From NCBI RefSeq assembly GCF_014653195.1, contig NZ_BNAH01000001.1:79322-143321 (forward strand): 64,000 nt of DNA, given 5' to 3'. Source of the DNA: Thalassotalea profundi (GTDB lineage: Bacteria; Pseudomonadota; Gammaproteobacteria; Enterobacterales; Alteromonadaceae). The notes beneath the pieces were generated by a model. The model saw nothing but the letters and a program-made list of their open reading frames with translations, did not search any database and was not told the DNA's origin. Shown here piece by piece: positions 7,994 to 17,991 of the stretch (the stretch's first letter is position 1; every line of letters starts with the position of its first letter). The translations under genes were made by a program, and so were the position numbers.

Positions 7994-9841
7994 ATGGAAG
8001 CAACGTTTTCACAATTAAGATCAAAACTTCTGTTAATACTGATGAGTATTGGTCTTTTTATTGGTGGCCAAGCATGGGCACAAACCTCAACACTTGAATA
8101 TGAAAAAGCTCGACTAGTTAGCAAATTTGCTAAATTTGTTACTTGGCCTGATGATGCTATTAAGTCTGAGTTTATTATTGGGATATATGAAAATACGGAA
8201 AAATATGAATACTTTAATGAGTTTTTTAAAAATAAAGGCGTAAAGGGCAAAGATATTACCGTGCGCTTAATTACATCTTTCCAAGAAATTAAAGACGTAA
8301 ATATTTTATATATCACATCAAGTAGGCGAAATCTGCTAAAGCTATCGGAGCGAAGTATCAGAGGTTCTAATGCACTTATTATCACTGAAAACAGCTTTGA
8401 ACTTGATAAAACAATGATTGATATTACCTATGATAAAGATCAATCAGCGCTAACCTTTAGTGTTAATGATGTAAATTTGCTTTCAGAAAAACTAGAGCTT
8501 CCTGAACTATCACTTTTTTTAGATACCAATAATAACGAAGAAATTTTATCTGACAGCCCTTCATATATACTTCAAAAACAAAAAGAAGAGCATTTATTAG
8601 TTGTAGAAGATTTATTAAAACTACAAAAACAATTTGCTCAACAAAAAACAACATTGAATACACTGACTAAAAAATTACAAGTAAGTGAAGAAAGCTCGAA
8701 AAAATATAACTTAGCGCTTCAAGAAGCTTCTAATAAGTTAATGACTCTCCAAGAAGAAAGCAAAATTAAAAGCGAAGATCTTGATGCAAAAAATGCTGAG
8801 TTAAAAACCTTAGCAGCACAAATTAATACGTTAAAAACACAGTTAGAAAACAATGAAAACGTGAGTCAAAATGTTGATGTAAATGAGCCGAGTAGCAGCG
8901 CAGAAGATGAACAATCTTTAACTGATTTAACAGCTAAACTTGCAGAACAGAAAGAAGTTAATGATAAAAATATTTTAGTATTGGCTAATGTTAAGCAAAA
9001 ATTGGCAAGTGTTAATAAAGAAAATAAATTACTAACGAGTTTTCAGTTATTATTTTATGTTTTTGTAGTTATAACATTAATAGCCTTGATTATTGCATTT
9101 TTAATGTGGAGAAAAGCTAAATACTCTTCCCCTACATCTTTACCACTTGACGGTAATGAGAGTAATAAGTTGTTACCGGTAAGAGAAGAACAATTAATTA
9201 AGTCTGAGAATGTTGCGGCATTGGGTTATGTGGCAACTGACGTAACCTATGCTGTTGGTTTATCTTTAGTGGACTTAAACGATGAGTTTGTGACGAATGG
9301 GGATAAAGATAATGTCGCTAAACTAAAACCTATTGTGACATTATTAGAAAACTTTAACCTTATCGCTGCGGATCAAGATGATACTGATATACAACATTTT
9401 GATCTAGTTTCTTATATGCAAAAAATGATGATGCTTTATGAATTTGAGTTTAGTCAAAGTGACATTGATTATCGCTACTTAGGTGAAAAATCATTAATGA
9501 TCAATTCAGTACCCAGCTATATTGCTTTAGTTTTATTAAACTTAATTAATAATTCTTTAAAGCATGGTTTTGATAATAAGGGTAATGGTTCAATATTATT
9601 AAAGGCTGAAAAAGGGGCTAAAAATGGTATTACTATAACCTATGCTGATGATGGTAAAGGCATGAGTCAATCTACTTTAGCGCAAGTGTTTACTCCATTT
9701 TTTACCACTCGTAGTGATCGAGGTTATGTAGGTGTAGGGATGAGTACGACTTATGACATTATTAAGAATAAGCTCAGCGGTGACATTAAAATAGAAAGTA
9801 AGGAAGGCAAGGGCACTACAGTTATTATTAATCTTACTTAA
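7994..9841 (+). CDS. YfiR-domain / histidine-kinase-like fusion with degenerate phosphoacceptor site
   Basis: 615 residues. A signal peptide (about 1-30) leads a periplasmic YfiR-like (DUF4154) domain (about 35-170), then a long coiled coil (about 195-345), a membrane helix (about 351-371) and a cytoplasmic HATPase_c domain with intact N (NLINNSLKHG), G1 (DDGKGM), F (FTPFF) and G2 (GVGMS) boxes. In the dimerisation helix the expected His of ALGxxxxGxxH is Tyr419 (ALGYVATDVTY), so autophosphorylation on His is unlikely. No response regulator is adjacent. It may signal by ATP-driven conformational change or through a partner. A terminator follows at 9859-9897. Confidence 0.8.
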   Translation: MEATFSQLRSKLLLILMSIGLFIGGQAWAQTSTLEYEKARLVSKFAKFVTWPDDAIKSEFIIGIYENTEKYEYFNEFFKNKGVKGKDITVRLITSFQEIKDVNILYITSSRRNLLKLSERSIRGSNALIITENSFELDKTMIDITYDKDQSALTFSVNDVNLLSEKLELPELSLFLDTNNNEEILSDSPSYILQKQKEEHLLVVEDLLKLQKQFAQQKTTLNTLTKKLQVSEESSKKYNLALQEASNKLMTLQEESKIKSEDLDAKNAELKTLAAQINTLKTQLENNENVSQNVDVNEPSSSAEDEQSLTDLTAKLAEQKEVNDKNILVLANVKQKLASVNKENKLLTSFQLLFYVFVVITLIALIIAFLMWRKAKYSSPTSLPLDGNESNKLLPVREEQLIKSENVAALGYVATDVTYAVGLSLVDLNDEFVTNGDKDNVAKLKPIVTLLENFNLIAADQDDTDIQHFDLVSYMQKMMMLYEFEFSQSDIDYRYLGEKSLMINSVPSYIALVLLNLINNSLKHGFDNKGNGSILLKAEKGAKNGITITYADDGKGMSQSTLAQVFTPFFTTRSDRGYVGVGMSTTYDIIKNKLSGDIKIESKEGKGTTVIINLT

Positions 9842-9858
9842 AGGTTTAAGCTAAAATT

Positions 9859-9897
9859 AATAGGGTAATTATTACATTGTATTACCCTATTTTTTTG
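9859..9897 (+). terminator. Rho-independent terminator
   Basis: Arms AATAGGGTAAT (9859-9869) and its complement (9881-9891) with an 11-base loop, followed by a run of seven T. It ends the kinase-like gene. Confidence 0.88.
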
Positions 9898-10032
9898 TCG
9901 TACTAAACGAAATACCTATTTGGTTTTCACTTCACACCCTGATTAAATTTTGATTCACGCGTGTAAAATAAACATATTCATTGATAGCTGATATAATCGA
10001 TACCATCCATAAAGTGAGTAGTTAGCATAACC

Positions 10033-10728
10033 ATGCGCTTAGATAAATTTATTTGTAAAAGTACTGAATTAACCCGAACTGAAGCAAAAAAAATGCTTAA
10101 AGCTGGCACCGTCAAGGTTAATGGTGAAATAGTTAAAAATGCGGCACAACAAGTACACGAGAACAATGAAGTAACAATAGAAGGGCAACGTTTAACAGCA
10201 CGTTCATCGCGTTATATTATGCTACATAAGCCTTTAGACACCATATGCTCTAATGTGGACGAGCTTTATCCCTCTGTACTTAATTTTATTGATGTTGACA
10301 AAGCATTCGATCTACATATTGCGGGGCGTTTAGATGCAGATACTACTGGGTTAGTATTAATCACTGATGACGGGCGTTGGTCGCATAATATTATTTCCCC
10401 TAAAAAACAATGTGAAAAAGTTTACCGTGTTTGGTTAAGAGATGATTTAAAACCTGATACCGCATCACAGTTTACTGATGGCGTGCAATTGCAAGGTGAA
10501 AAAAACTTAACATTACCAGCCAAACTTGAACAAATAGCTTCAAGAGAGGTTTTACTTACGATAACAGAAGGTAAGTACCATCAGGTAAAACGAATGTTTG
10601 CGGCTGTAGGCAATAAAGTTGTAGGACTTCATCGTGAGCAAATAGGAAATGTTAAGCTCGATAAAGAGATTTTATTAGGACAATGGCGTTATTTAACCGA
10701 TGATGAAGTCAGTTGTTTTCTTAGTTAG
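10033..10728 (+). CDS. rsuA: 16S rRNA pseudouridine(516) synthase
   Basis: 231-residue pseudouridine synthase of the RsuA branch. An N-terminal S4 RNA-binding domain (about 1-55, MRLDKFICKSTELTRTEAKK) is followed by the catalytic domain with GRLDADTTGL, in which Asp101 is the nucleophile, and the later motif TEGKYHQVKRMF. RsuA converts U516 of 16S rRNA. The compact length and the absence of the long extensions of RluB, RluE or RluF favour RsuA. The gene stands alone, and the ATG matches the start of the S4 domain. Confidence 0.9.
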   Translation: MRLDKFICKSTELTRTEAKKMLKAGTVKVNGEIVKNAAQQVHENNEVTIEGQRLTARSSRYIMLHKPLDTICSNVDELYPSVLNFIDVDKAFDLHIAGRLDADTTGLVLITDDGRWSHNIISPKKQCEKVYRVWLRDDLKPDTASQFTDGVQLQGEKNLTLPAKLEQIASREVLLTITEGKYHQVKRMFAAVGNKVVGLHREQIGNVKLDKEILLGQWRYLTDDEVSCFLS

Positions 10729-10848
10729 AACGTCGACTCGTTTGTTGTAGACCATTAACAACTATTTTGCAAAAAAGTTAAAGAATTTCTTTTTATTGAC
10801 GATAACTTAATCAAGTTTAATTAACATGTGAGTAAAAAGGATACTACG

Positions 10849-11139
10849 ATGGATGTTTTCGCTGAATTATTGCCGTCAGCGCATTTAGTTAAATCAGAAA
10901 ATACAGCAAAAGATCGTAAGCAGAAACCTAAACATTTTCGAAAAATTGAAAACCTATACCGAGATGATGCTGAACCTAAGCAAGAAAAAGTAGGTGTTAC
11001 CAGTACTACTTGGGATGAAAAGGATCGCCGCTCAGGTGAAGATCGTCGTTTACAGAAAAAAAACCGTGGACGTTTCCTCGACTCTCGTGAATCTAAAGAT
11101 CGTCGCCAACAATCTAAAGGTATTTTTGTTAAAATATAA
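10849..11139 (+). CDS. Small basic hypothetical protein with repeated DRR motifs
   Basis: 96 residues, highly charged, with no membrane segment or signal peptide. The C-terminal half carries three DRR-type words (DRRSGEDRR, then KDRRQ). I chose ATG 10849 because AAAAGG lies eight bases upstream; a GTG at 10828 would add seven residues without a good ribosome-binding site. The DRR words resemble linker motifs in some signalling proteins, but no domain can be named. It is probably disordered and may bind nucleic acid or acidic partners. The function is unknown. Confidence 0.6.
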   Translation: MDVFAELLPSAHLVKSENTAKDRKQKPKHFRKIENLYRDDAEPKQEKVGVTSTTWDEKDRRSGEDRRLQKKNRGRFLDSRESKDRRQQSKGIFVKI

Positions 11140-11172
11140 CTTTAGCTATCATGACTTAAATGTTATTCATTA

Positions 11173-11604
11173 TCACGTATTCTGACTCTTACCAATAGAA
11201 ATGTAAGCGCTTATAAAAAATAAAATAAAGATCACTAAAATACCGATAAGACTTTGGTCATACCTTAGAATATCTAAATAAAATAGACTATTTTCAATCA
11301 TTGCTATTACTATTCCTAGAATAAGTAATGAGTATTTATGCATGAAACCATCTGCTTTTAATAATTTAGCGAGAAAATAGCCAGACACGGGTATAAAAGC
11401 CCAAATGAAAAATACGGCAATTGAAAAAATAACGGCTGAAGTTGCCATATTAGAATGAGCCAACTTATTGATTAACGGGTAAGTTTGAACCAAGAGATAC
11501 CCAAGATATAGCCACACGTTATTTTCCTTCCTATCAATACAAGTCATCTTAAAATTACGGAAAATTATATCAATGAAAACAATCATCGATATGATGCTAA
11601 TCAA
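11173..11604 (-). CDS. Hypothetical four-helix membrane protein
   Basis: 143 residues if the TTG at 11604 is used; an ATG at 11586 would remove six residues and an ATG at 11547 about nineteen. Four hydrophobic segments are visible (about 30-45, 53-76, 89-107, 117-136), separated by short charged loops. I recognise no family. It is A+T-rich like its surroundings, stands alone on the minus strand, and has no regulator nearby. It converges on the small basic gene to the left with 33 bases between the stop codons. Confidence 0.5.
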   Translation of the reverse strand: MISIISMIVFIDIIFRNFKMTCIDRKENNVWLYLGYLLVQTYPLINKLAHSNMATSAVIFSIAVFFIWAFIPVSGYFLAKLLKADGFMHKYSLLILGIVIAMIENSLFYLDILRYDQSLIGILVIFILFFISAYISIGKSQNT

Positions 11605-11792
11605 TAAAAATAGTACTAGTGTATATTTATGTTTATATCGTGATGTTGAATGATTTTAACGACTATTGCTCATGAATAGATAAGTTGAATTATTTAGTAA
11701 TGTATTGATAACACTATTGATGCGTAAATTAATTGACATTGAATATGAGAGTGAATCTAGCAAATGATTAAAAAGTCAGCGCAAAAATACTT

Positions 11793-12137
11793 TCAGTGCT
11801 GCTCTAAGCGCTTAGCCCAGTTTCCTTCATGATCTTTTAAGCAATTGTCTTCGCAGTCATAGGAAATATGAGCGGTTATTTTTTTAAACTTAACCCCCAT
11901 AGTATTAAGTTTTGCTTGGATTAATGGGGGTAACATCTTGTCTTTTATTTTTTTGTAATGCTTAAGATTTTCTTCGCTGTCAAACACGCAAATAATATGT
12001 AGACTTTCTGGAAAATTTGAGTAATTCACTCTATGGGTTAACCATTGAAAGCCTTCAATGCTTTCACGCGCTGAATCACACACTTCAGTGAGTATGACTC
12101 GCAGGTTATTATCAATTTTCTTGTCAGTTTTGCGCAT
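11793..12137 (-). CDS. Conserved hypothetical protein (often mislabelled Fis-type regulator)
   Basis: 114 residues opening MRKTDKKIDNNLR with a conserved core around WLTHRVNYSNFPESL and a Cys-containing C-terminus (CEDNCLKDHEGNW). Close relatives in Shewanella and Vibrio are annotated as Fis-family regulators, but I see no helix-turn-helix that would justify that. It lies eight bases downstream of the DUF1244 gene and is probably part of a csiV-DUF1244-this gene unit on the minus strand. The function is unknown. Confidence 0.7.
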   Translation of the reverse strand: MRKTDKKIDNNLRVILTEVCDSARESIEGFQWLTHRVNYSNFPESLHIICVFDSEENLKHYKKIKDKMLPPLIQAKLNTMGVKFKKITAHISYDCEDNCLKDHEGNWAKRLEQH

Positions 12138-12145
12138 TTAGGTAT

Positions 12146-12433
12146 TTATTTGCTGTTTAGCTGATTAAATTTAGCAAGCTGCTCTTCTGTTGCAGGAAGT
12201 TGATGCTTTTCTTTCCATTCATTGTAAGGCATACCATAAACTTGTTCTCGAGCTTGATCTATGTCGACGGTAACACCAAGCTTTTCTGCTTCTGCAACTG
12301 TCCATTTTGAAAAACAATTACGACAAAAGCCCGCTAAGTTCATTAGCTCAATATTTTGTACGTCTTTTCTGCTATCTAAGTGTCTTAATAAGCGACGAAA
12401 AACCGCCGCTTGAATTTCAATTTCTTTTTCCAT
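12146..12433 (-). CDS. DUF1244 family protein
   Basis: 95 residues beginning MEKEIEIQAAVFRRLLRHL, with the conserved core FCRNCFSKW and the acidic/aromatic motif YGMPYNEWK. DUF1244 proteins are small, soluble and predicted alpha-helical; their function is unknown, though the paired cysteines suggest metal or redox chemistry. I use the ATG at 12433. The open frame extends upstream to 12532 but overlaps csiV and lacks family similarity. It lies 31 bases after csiV and eight before the next gene, so cotranscription is likely. Confidence 0.85.
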   Translation of the reverse strand: MEKEIEIQAAVFRRLLRHLDSRKDVQNIELMNLAGFCRNCFSKWTVAEAEKLGVTVDIDQAREQVYGMPYNEWKEKHQLPATEEQLAKFNQLNSK

Positions 12434-12464
12434 TATTTTCTCTTTTATTAGCTTTAAACTTTGT

Positions 12465-14003
12465 TTATTGAATGCCTTCAATCTCACTTTCGATTGGCGG
12501 TTCAGGGCGTGTATGTCGACGAATTTGTACAATCATACCTAAATATGGGTGATCAAAATAGTGAGTTTCGGTACTGATCACTTGGCGGTGTTGTTTAAAT
12601 GATATGGTTTGAAGTGCTAGTTCGGCATCAGGTATTAGTTTAATTGTTTCTTGTTCAGCTAAGGTTAAATTCAGCATATTAAAATCAGCAATGATATTAA
12701 GACGGTTATTATTATTAATATATATTTGCATAAAACCTTGTACATACCAGGGCTGTAAAGGCTCTGTTGGTGGCGATAACATTAAGTTATTGTTTGCTAC
12801 TCCTTCCATATTAATCGAGGTTGGAGCTTGTTCAATCTCATCAATTAAGTGTGTTGTATCGTTGGTGATTAATGAAAGCTGTTCAATAATATTCTTTAAT
12901 TTTTGTTCTTTATTTTTAACAAGTTGCTCTTGCTCTGTTAATACCATTTCAGTGCTGTCGTTATTTGATAGTATCGTATTGAACGATTGCTCTTGAGCTA
13001 TAACTTGACTTTGCTGTTGCTGATATAATTTAAGTTGTTCAATATAGTTCTGTTGCAAATTATCGCCAGCAAATAACTTAATTGGAATAGCATTACGTCT
13101 GCTATGTACCGGTTGTCGCCAAGCAAGGTGTAAAATAGGTCTAAAATCTCTACTACGTTTAAGTTGTGTAACAATATTATTCAGTGCTAAAGAGTCATTA
13201 TTAAGTAAGTAAGGCTTTGGATTAAAAAGATCTTCGATTGCACTGATTTTACTAGGCACTTCTTTGACAGCAAAACCTAAATAGCTATAGATGTTGTTAT
13301 CAGGTGATAATTTATCGAATTCCGCTTTAGTGATTTGACAGAGTAAATTCTCATCATTAGGGGCTAGCAAAGTCTGTGAATAGGTTAATTGTATGGGCGA
13401 AAAAAACTGCTCAGCTTCATTAACCCATGCTATTTGCTCTGGCGTTATTGTTTGTGATAATTCGCTATCAAGAGTGGGAGAAGTATCATTCACTAATGAT
13501 ATTTGTGTTAGCTGCTCTTCATCTACTTTTTCTTTCTCGGTAGTTACTCGATCAAAAAAGTCATCATTTTGATAACTTGAGTCGTGTGTTATTGTATCAG
13601 TGTTGTTTGGAGTCGAGTCGCTTTCAGGTAATGCCTGTGTAGTCGTTATTGCTTGGTTAGTTTCTTCTTCAATGACGGCTAATGGTTTTAGTGTGACGAT
13701 TGAAGGTTCTTGCACTTTTTCGTGATAGGTAAACAGTTGATTTTTACTATTACAAAAAGGCAACTGTTGTTTTAAAGCGTGAATATCAGGGTTTAAATAA
13801 GGGGTTAATAAATCAAGTGGATTATTAAATGAAGGCAATTTTACATTATCAGCAAAAATTTCATTCAATTTAGCTTTATCTCCAAGTTGGCTTATTAAAA
13901 TGACTTCAATATCAAACCAACGGCCACGGTCTGGGCTTGCCGCTAACACAGCACTAGAAACAAGTAAGCTTGATAATAAGGTAACCGCTTGTTTAGTTTT
14001 CAT
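12465..14003 (-). CDS. csiV: CsiV family periplasmic peptidoglycan-binding protein
   Basis: 512 residues with a signal peptide (about 1-22, ending in AAS). The N-terminal word RWFDIEVILISQLGDK and the C-terminal segment with THYFDHPYLGMIVQIRR are characteristic of the CsiV family. The long middle part is low-complexity, rich in Gln, Asn, Thr and Glu. In Vibrio cholerae CsiV binds peptidoglycan and acts with LpoA to support PBP1A-dependent wall synthesis. Location beside mfd is the same as in Vibrio and Shewanella, which supports orthology. The role here is taken from that work. The family is variable in length, and the linker explains the size. Confidence 0.82.
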   Translation of the reverse strand: MKTKQAVTLLSSLLVSSAVLAASPDRGRWFDIEVILISQLGDKAKLNEIFADNVKLPSFNNPLDLLTPYLNPDIHALKQQLPFCNSKNQLFTYHEKVQEPSIVTLKPLAVIEEETNQAITTTQALPESDSTPNNTDTITHDSSYQNDDFFDRVTTEKEKVDEEQLTQISLVNDTSPTLDSELSQTITPEQIAWVNEAEQFFSPIQLTYSQTLLAPNDENLLCQITKAEFDKLSPDNNIYSYLGFAVKEVPSKISAIEDLFNPKPYLLNNDSLALNNIVTQLKRSRDFRPILHLAWRQPVHSRRNAIPIKLFAGDNLQQNYIEQLKLYQQQQSQVIAQEQSFNTILSNNDSTEMVLTEQEQLVKNKEQKLKNIIEQLSLITNDTTHLIDEIEQAPTSINMEGVANNNLMLSPPTEPLQPWYVQGFMQIYINNNNRLNIIADFNMLNLTLAEQETIKLIPDAELALQTISFKQHRQVISTETHYFDHPYLGMIVQIRRHTRPEPPIESEIEGIQ

Positions 14004-14149
14004 TTAATTCCCAAATAAAGTATACCAAGTAAAGATAATTCTTATGAAGTATAACGCTTATTATTTAATTTATGTGCTTTAAAAAGCAATCCTATTGTAA
14101 CAAAGATAATTTTCAGAATAACGTGCTATTTTTATTATTTAGTACTGTT

Positions 14150-17100
14150 TTAGTTTAACTTTTTTGATAAATCATTCAGGATCGATGTCATTAGCATCAG
14201 TCTAGATTTAGCATCTTCACTTTTAAGTACAAACTTTAATTTATTCGCGCCTTCCATTTTAAATACCTTAGGCTGTTGCTGAATTAAAGTAATAATAAAC
14301 ATAGGATCTACTTTAGTATTGTCACTAAATTCAATAGATCCCCCTTGGGGCCCCGCATCAATGCGGTCAATTCCAATGGCTTGTGCTTTGAGCCTTAGTT
14401 TTGCTATCTGAATGATATTTTTTGCAGGCTGTGGTAATAAACCAAAACGATCAATAAGTTCAATTTGGACATCGTCTAGTTGATTTTTATTAACACAACT
14501 AGCAATTTGTTTGTACATACTTAAACGTAAACTTACATCAAAGATATAGTCTTCAGGTAATAGTGCAGGTATGCGTAAGTCTATTTCCGTTTGTTTTGCT
14601 AATACTTGATCAAGGGAAGGCTGCTTACCTTCTTTTAACGAATTAACCGCATGATCTAACATTTCCATGTACAAGCTAAAGCCTATTTGACTCATGGAGC
14701 CACTTTGCTCTTCACCAAGTAACTCTCCTGCACCACGAATCTCTAGATCGTGAGTGGCTAAAGTAAAACCAGCACCTAAATCCTCAAGAGAAGCGATAGC
14801 ATCAAGACGTTTTTTTGCATCTTTAGTGATAAGCTTTACGTTTGGAGTTAATAGATAGGCATAAGCTTGATGGTGTGAACGGCCAACACGTCCTCTTAAC
14901 TGGTGAAGTTGTGCTAAGCCTAATCGATCCGCTCTATCCATTATAATAGTGTTCGCGCTAGGTACATCGATACCTGTTTCAATGATCGTTGTACAAACAA
15001 GGACATTAAAACGCTGATGATAAAAATCGCTCATTATTCGTTCTAATTCGCGCTCGCGCATTTGTCCGTGTGCGGTGATAACATTCGCCTCGGGTAATAG
15101 TGCTTTGATTTCTTCAGCGGTTCGTTCGATGGTATCAACATTATTATGTAAGAAATATACCTGCCCCCCCCGAAGTATCTCACGTAAAATTGATTCTCTA
15201 ATTAGTGCATCATCACGTTGTCGTACAAAGGTTTTTACCGCTAAACGTTTTTGAGGTGGAGTGGCAATAATAGATAAGTCACGCATGCCACCCATCGCCA
15301 TATTTAATGTACGTGGAATGGGGGTTGCTGTTAACGTTAAAATATCTACATTACTACGAAGTTGTTTAATTTTTTCTTTTTGTTTTACACCGAATCTGTG
15401 CTCTTCATCTACAATTAGTAAACCTAAATCTTTATATTTGATACTATTTTGCAAAAGTTTATGAGTACCAATTAAAATATCAATGTGCCCTGATTCTACT
15501 TTGTCGATAACGGCATTTTGTTCTTTAGTTGTTTTAAATCGAGATAGTACTTCAATGGAAACTGGCCAGTTGGCAAAACGATCTCTAAAGTTTTCATAAT
15601 GCTGTTGAGCAAGCAGAGTTGTGGGCACTAATATGGCAACTTGCTTTCCATCGTTAACAGCAACAAATGCTGCACGCATCGCCACTTCTGTTTTACCAAA
15701 GCCTACATCTCCACAAACAAGTCTGTCCATGGTTTTTGGAGAGAGCATATCGCTGATAACGGCGTTAATGGCTTGCTGTTGATCATGAGTTTCATCGAAA
15801 CCAAAACTATCAGAAAAAGCGAGATAGTCTTCTTTGTTACGTTTAAAACTATAGCCTTTATTACTTGCTCTTTTCGCATAAATATCAAGTAATTCAGCTG
15901 CAACGTCTTTGACTTTTTCTGCCGCTTTTCGTTTCGCTTTACTCCATGAATCATTTCCTAGTTTATGTAGGGGAGCATGTTCAGCATCAGTCCCTGAATA
16001 TCGACTAATGAGGTGTAAAGAAGCGACAGGTACGTATAATTTAGCGTCGTTAGCATAACTTAACGTGAGAAATTCAGTAGTGATGCCGCCCGTTTCTAGT
16101 GTTTGAAGCCCTAGATAGCGACCAATACCGTGATCAATATGCACCACAGGTTGCCCGATTGACAATTCCGCTAAATTTTTAAATAACGCATCGGCTTGAA
16201 TATCTTGTTGTTTATTGCGCCTTCTAGTTTGTCGAACCCTATCACCTAACAGCTCTGTTTCGGTGATCAGCGCAATGGCATTTTTTACTGACTCTCCTTT
16301 ATCTTGAAAAACGAAACCGGCACTAAGACTGTTAACCGTAATACCAATTTTTTCATCAGCATTAATAAAGTCTTCTATCGTTTTAAATTGTACAGGAGTT
16401 ATATCAATTCGCTGTAATAATTCTAAAACACTCTCTCTTCTTCCTTGGCTTTCTGCCACAAATAAAATTTTACTTGGCGTCGCTTTATCAGACAAATAAA
16501 GTTTAATTAAATCAAAAGGGTGTTTTAGTTGATGATCAATAGTTAAATCTGGTAATGGTTTAACGTTATATTCAATAACACCACGTTGTGAAATAACTAA
16601 ATTTTCGCTGTTAATCTCTACATTTTGATTGATTGTATCATCGGGAGAAATTGTTGAACTTGTATTGATTGCAGACTTTATGGTGATCCTATCAAAAGGC
16701 TTTAACGCACTGTATAACTCTTCACTAGTTAAGAACAATGCGCTAGGAGCTAATAAAGGACGAGTTTTATCGTATCGGCGGTCTTCATAACGATAATTTA
16801 TATCTAACCAATAATGCTCAAGGGCTTTGTCGATATTTCCAGAGACGATCACAAGTGTATTATCTGATAAATAATCGCAAAGGGTATTAGTGCTCTCAAA
16901 AAAGAGTGGTAAATAATACTCTATACCAGCGGGTAAAATGCCATTACTTACTTGATGATAAATAGACTCTTTATCAATAATACTTGGAAATTTCTCTCGG
17001 TATTGCTGACGAAACATGTTTATGCCATCAGTATCGGTAGGAAACTCGTGAGCTGGCAATAGATCTATTTTGTCAACTTTATCACTTGAGCGTTGGTTTT

Positions 17101-17716
17101 CAGGATCAAATAAACGTATTTCTTCAATTTCATCATCGAAAAAATCTAACCTATACGGAGTAGTGCTCCCCATAGGGTAAATATCTAATATGGCGCCACG
17201 TGCAGAAAATTCACCGTGCTCCATTACTTGGTCTACACAGCGATAACCACTGGCTTCTAGATTTTGTCTTAGTTGATGTAAATCTTTTTTATCGCCTTTA
17301 TTAATTAATAAACTATTACTTTCAAGATAGGCTTTAGGAGCTAGTCTCTGAGATAACGTTGTCACAGGTACGATAATAATGCCACTGGTCATTCTCGACA
17401 TCTGGTATAAAGTGGCTAGACGTTGTGAAATAATATCTTGATGAGGTGAAAAAGAGTCATAGGGTAAAGTTTCCCAATCAGGAAATAAGCAAATTTCTAA
17501 TTTATGACTATTTAAACTGAGTAATTCATGCTCTAGCTTTATTGCATTAGGCGTGTCGTGAACCACTATTAACAGAGGTTGTTTTGACTGAACCGCAGCT
17601 TGATACATAGCAATCGTGGCACTGCTACCTGTTAGATTACTCCAAATTTTTTTATCTGCATTTTTGCCACGACGACTGGTAATTACTGGAGAAAATAATA
17701 GGTGTTGTTTACTCAT
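14150..17716 (-). CDS. mfd: Transcription-repair coupling factor
   Basis: 1188-residue SF2 translocase that releases stalled RNA polymerase and recruits UvrA. Seen in order: UvrB-homology region binding UvrA (about 1-350), a CarD-like RNA-polymerase interaction domain (about 505-575, with QPVVHIDHGIGRY), the helicase core with Walker A GDVGFGKTEVA (about 665-675), DEEH box, TATPIPRTL and the later GRVGRSHHQAYAYL, the TRG region and a C-terminal autoinhibitory domain. All key motifs are intact and the length is normal. It is transcribed just upstream of csiV, with 146 bases between, and has no visible LexA box. Confidence 0.97.
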   Translation of the reverse strand: MSKQHLLFSPVITSRRGKNADKKIWSNLTGSSATIAMYQAAVQSKQPLLIVVHDTPNAIKLEHELLSLNSHKLEICLFPDWETLPYDSFSPHQDIISQRLATLYQMSRMTSGIIIVPVTTLSQRLAPKAYLESNSLLINKGDKKDLHQLRQNLEASGYRCVDQVMEHGEFSARGAILDIYPMGSTTPYRLDFFDDEIEEIRLFDPENQRSSDKVDKIDLLPAHEFPTDTDGINMFRQQYREKFPSIIDKESIYHQVSNGILPAGIEYYLPLFFESTNTLCDYLSDNTLVIVSGNIDKALEHYWLDINYRYEDRRYDKTRPLLAPSALFLTSEELYSALKPFDRITIKSAINTSSTISPDDTINQNVEINSENLVISQRGVIEYNVKPLPDLTIDHQLKHPFDLIKLYLSDKATPSKILFVAESQGRRESVLELLQRIDITPVQFKTIEDFINADEKIGITVNSLSAGFVFQDKGESVKNAIALITETELLGDRVRQTRRRNKQQDIQADALFKNLAELSIGQPVVHIDHGIGRYLGLQTLETGGITTEFLTLSYANDAKLYVPVASLHLISRYSGTDAEHAPLHKLGNDSWSKAKRKAAEKVKDVAAELLDIYAKRASNKGYSFKRNKEDYLAFSDSFGFDETHDQQQAINAVISDMLSPKTMDRLVCGDVGFGKTEVAMRAAFVAVNDGKQVAILVPTTLLAQQHYENFRDRFANWPVSIEVLSRFKTTKEQNAVIDKVESGHIDILIGTHKLLQNSIKYKDLGLLIVDEEHRFGVKQKEKIKQLRSNVDILTLTATPIPRTLNMAMGGMRDLSIIATPPQKRLAVKTFVRQRDDALIRESILREILRGGQVYFLHNNVDTIERTAEEIKALLPEANVITAHGQMRERELERIMSDFYHQRFNVLVCTTIIETGIDVPSANTIIMDRADRLGLAQLHQLRGRVGRSHHQAYAYLLTPNVKLITKDAKKRLDAIASLEDLGAGFTLATHDLEIRGAGELLGEEQSGSMSQIGFSLYMEMLDHAVNSLKEGKQPSLDQVLAKQTEIDLRIPALLPEDYIFDVSLRLSMYKQIASCVNKNQLDDVQIELIDRFGLLPQPAKNIIQIAKLRLKAQAIGIDRIDAGPQGGSIEFSDNTKVDPMFIITLIQQQPKVFKMEGANKLKFVLKSEDAKSRLMLMTSILNDLSKKLN

Positions 17717-17991
17717 TGATTATTGACTATTTTATTTAATTAATAGAGGGAACTAACTCAAAACGTTAGCGAGTTTAAGAAGACTATCTTATCACGACTT
17801 TCGCTACTTTTTGATGTAAAAATTAACTTATATGACGACTTATCTATAAACACTGTGAAAATGTAAGTTAAAGTCTTTAGAACAGAGTATAATGCGATTA
17901 TTCCTCAGGTTATCAATGATAATTTGGGTTAAGTAAGTATTTTATATGTAATTCACTTTTATATTGTGAGTTTAAGCCTTTGGAGAACTAG

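Noticed and set aside
12434..12532. Longer N-terminus for the DUF1244 protein
   Set aside because: The upstream extension overlaps csiV and has no family similarity; the ATG at 12433 begins the conserved domain.
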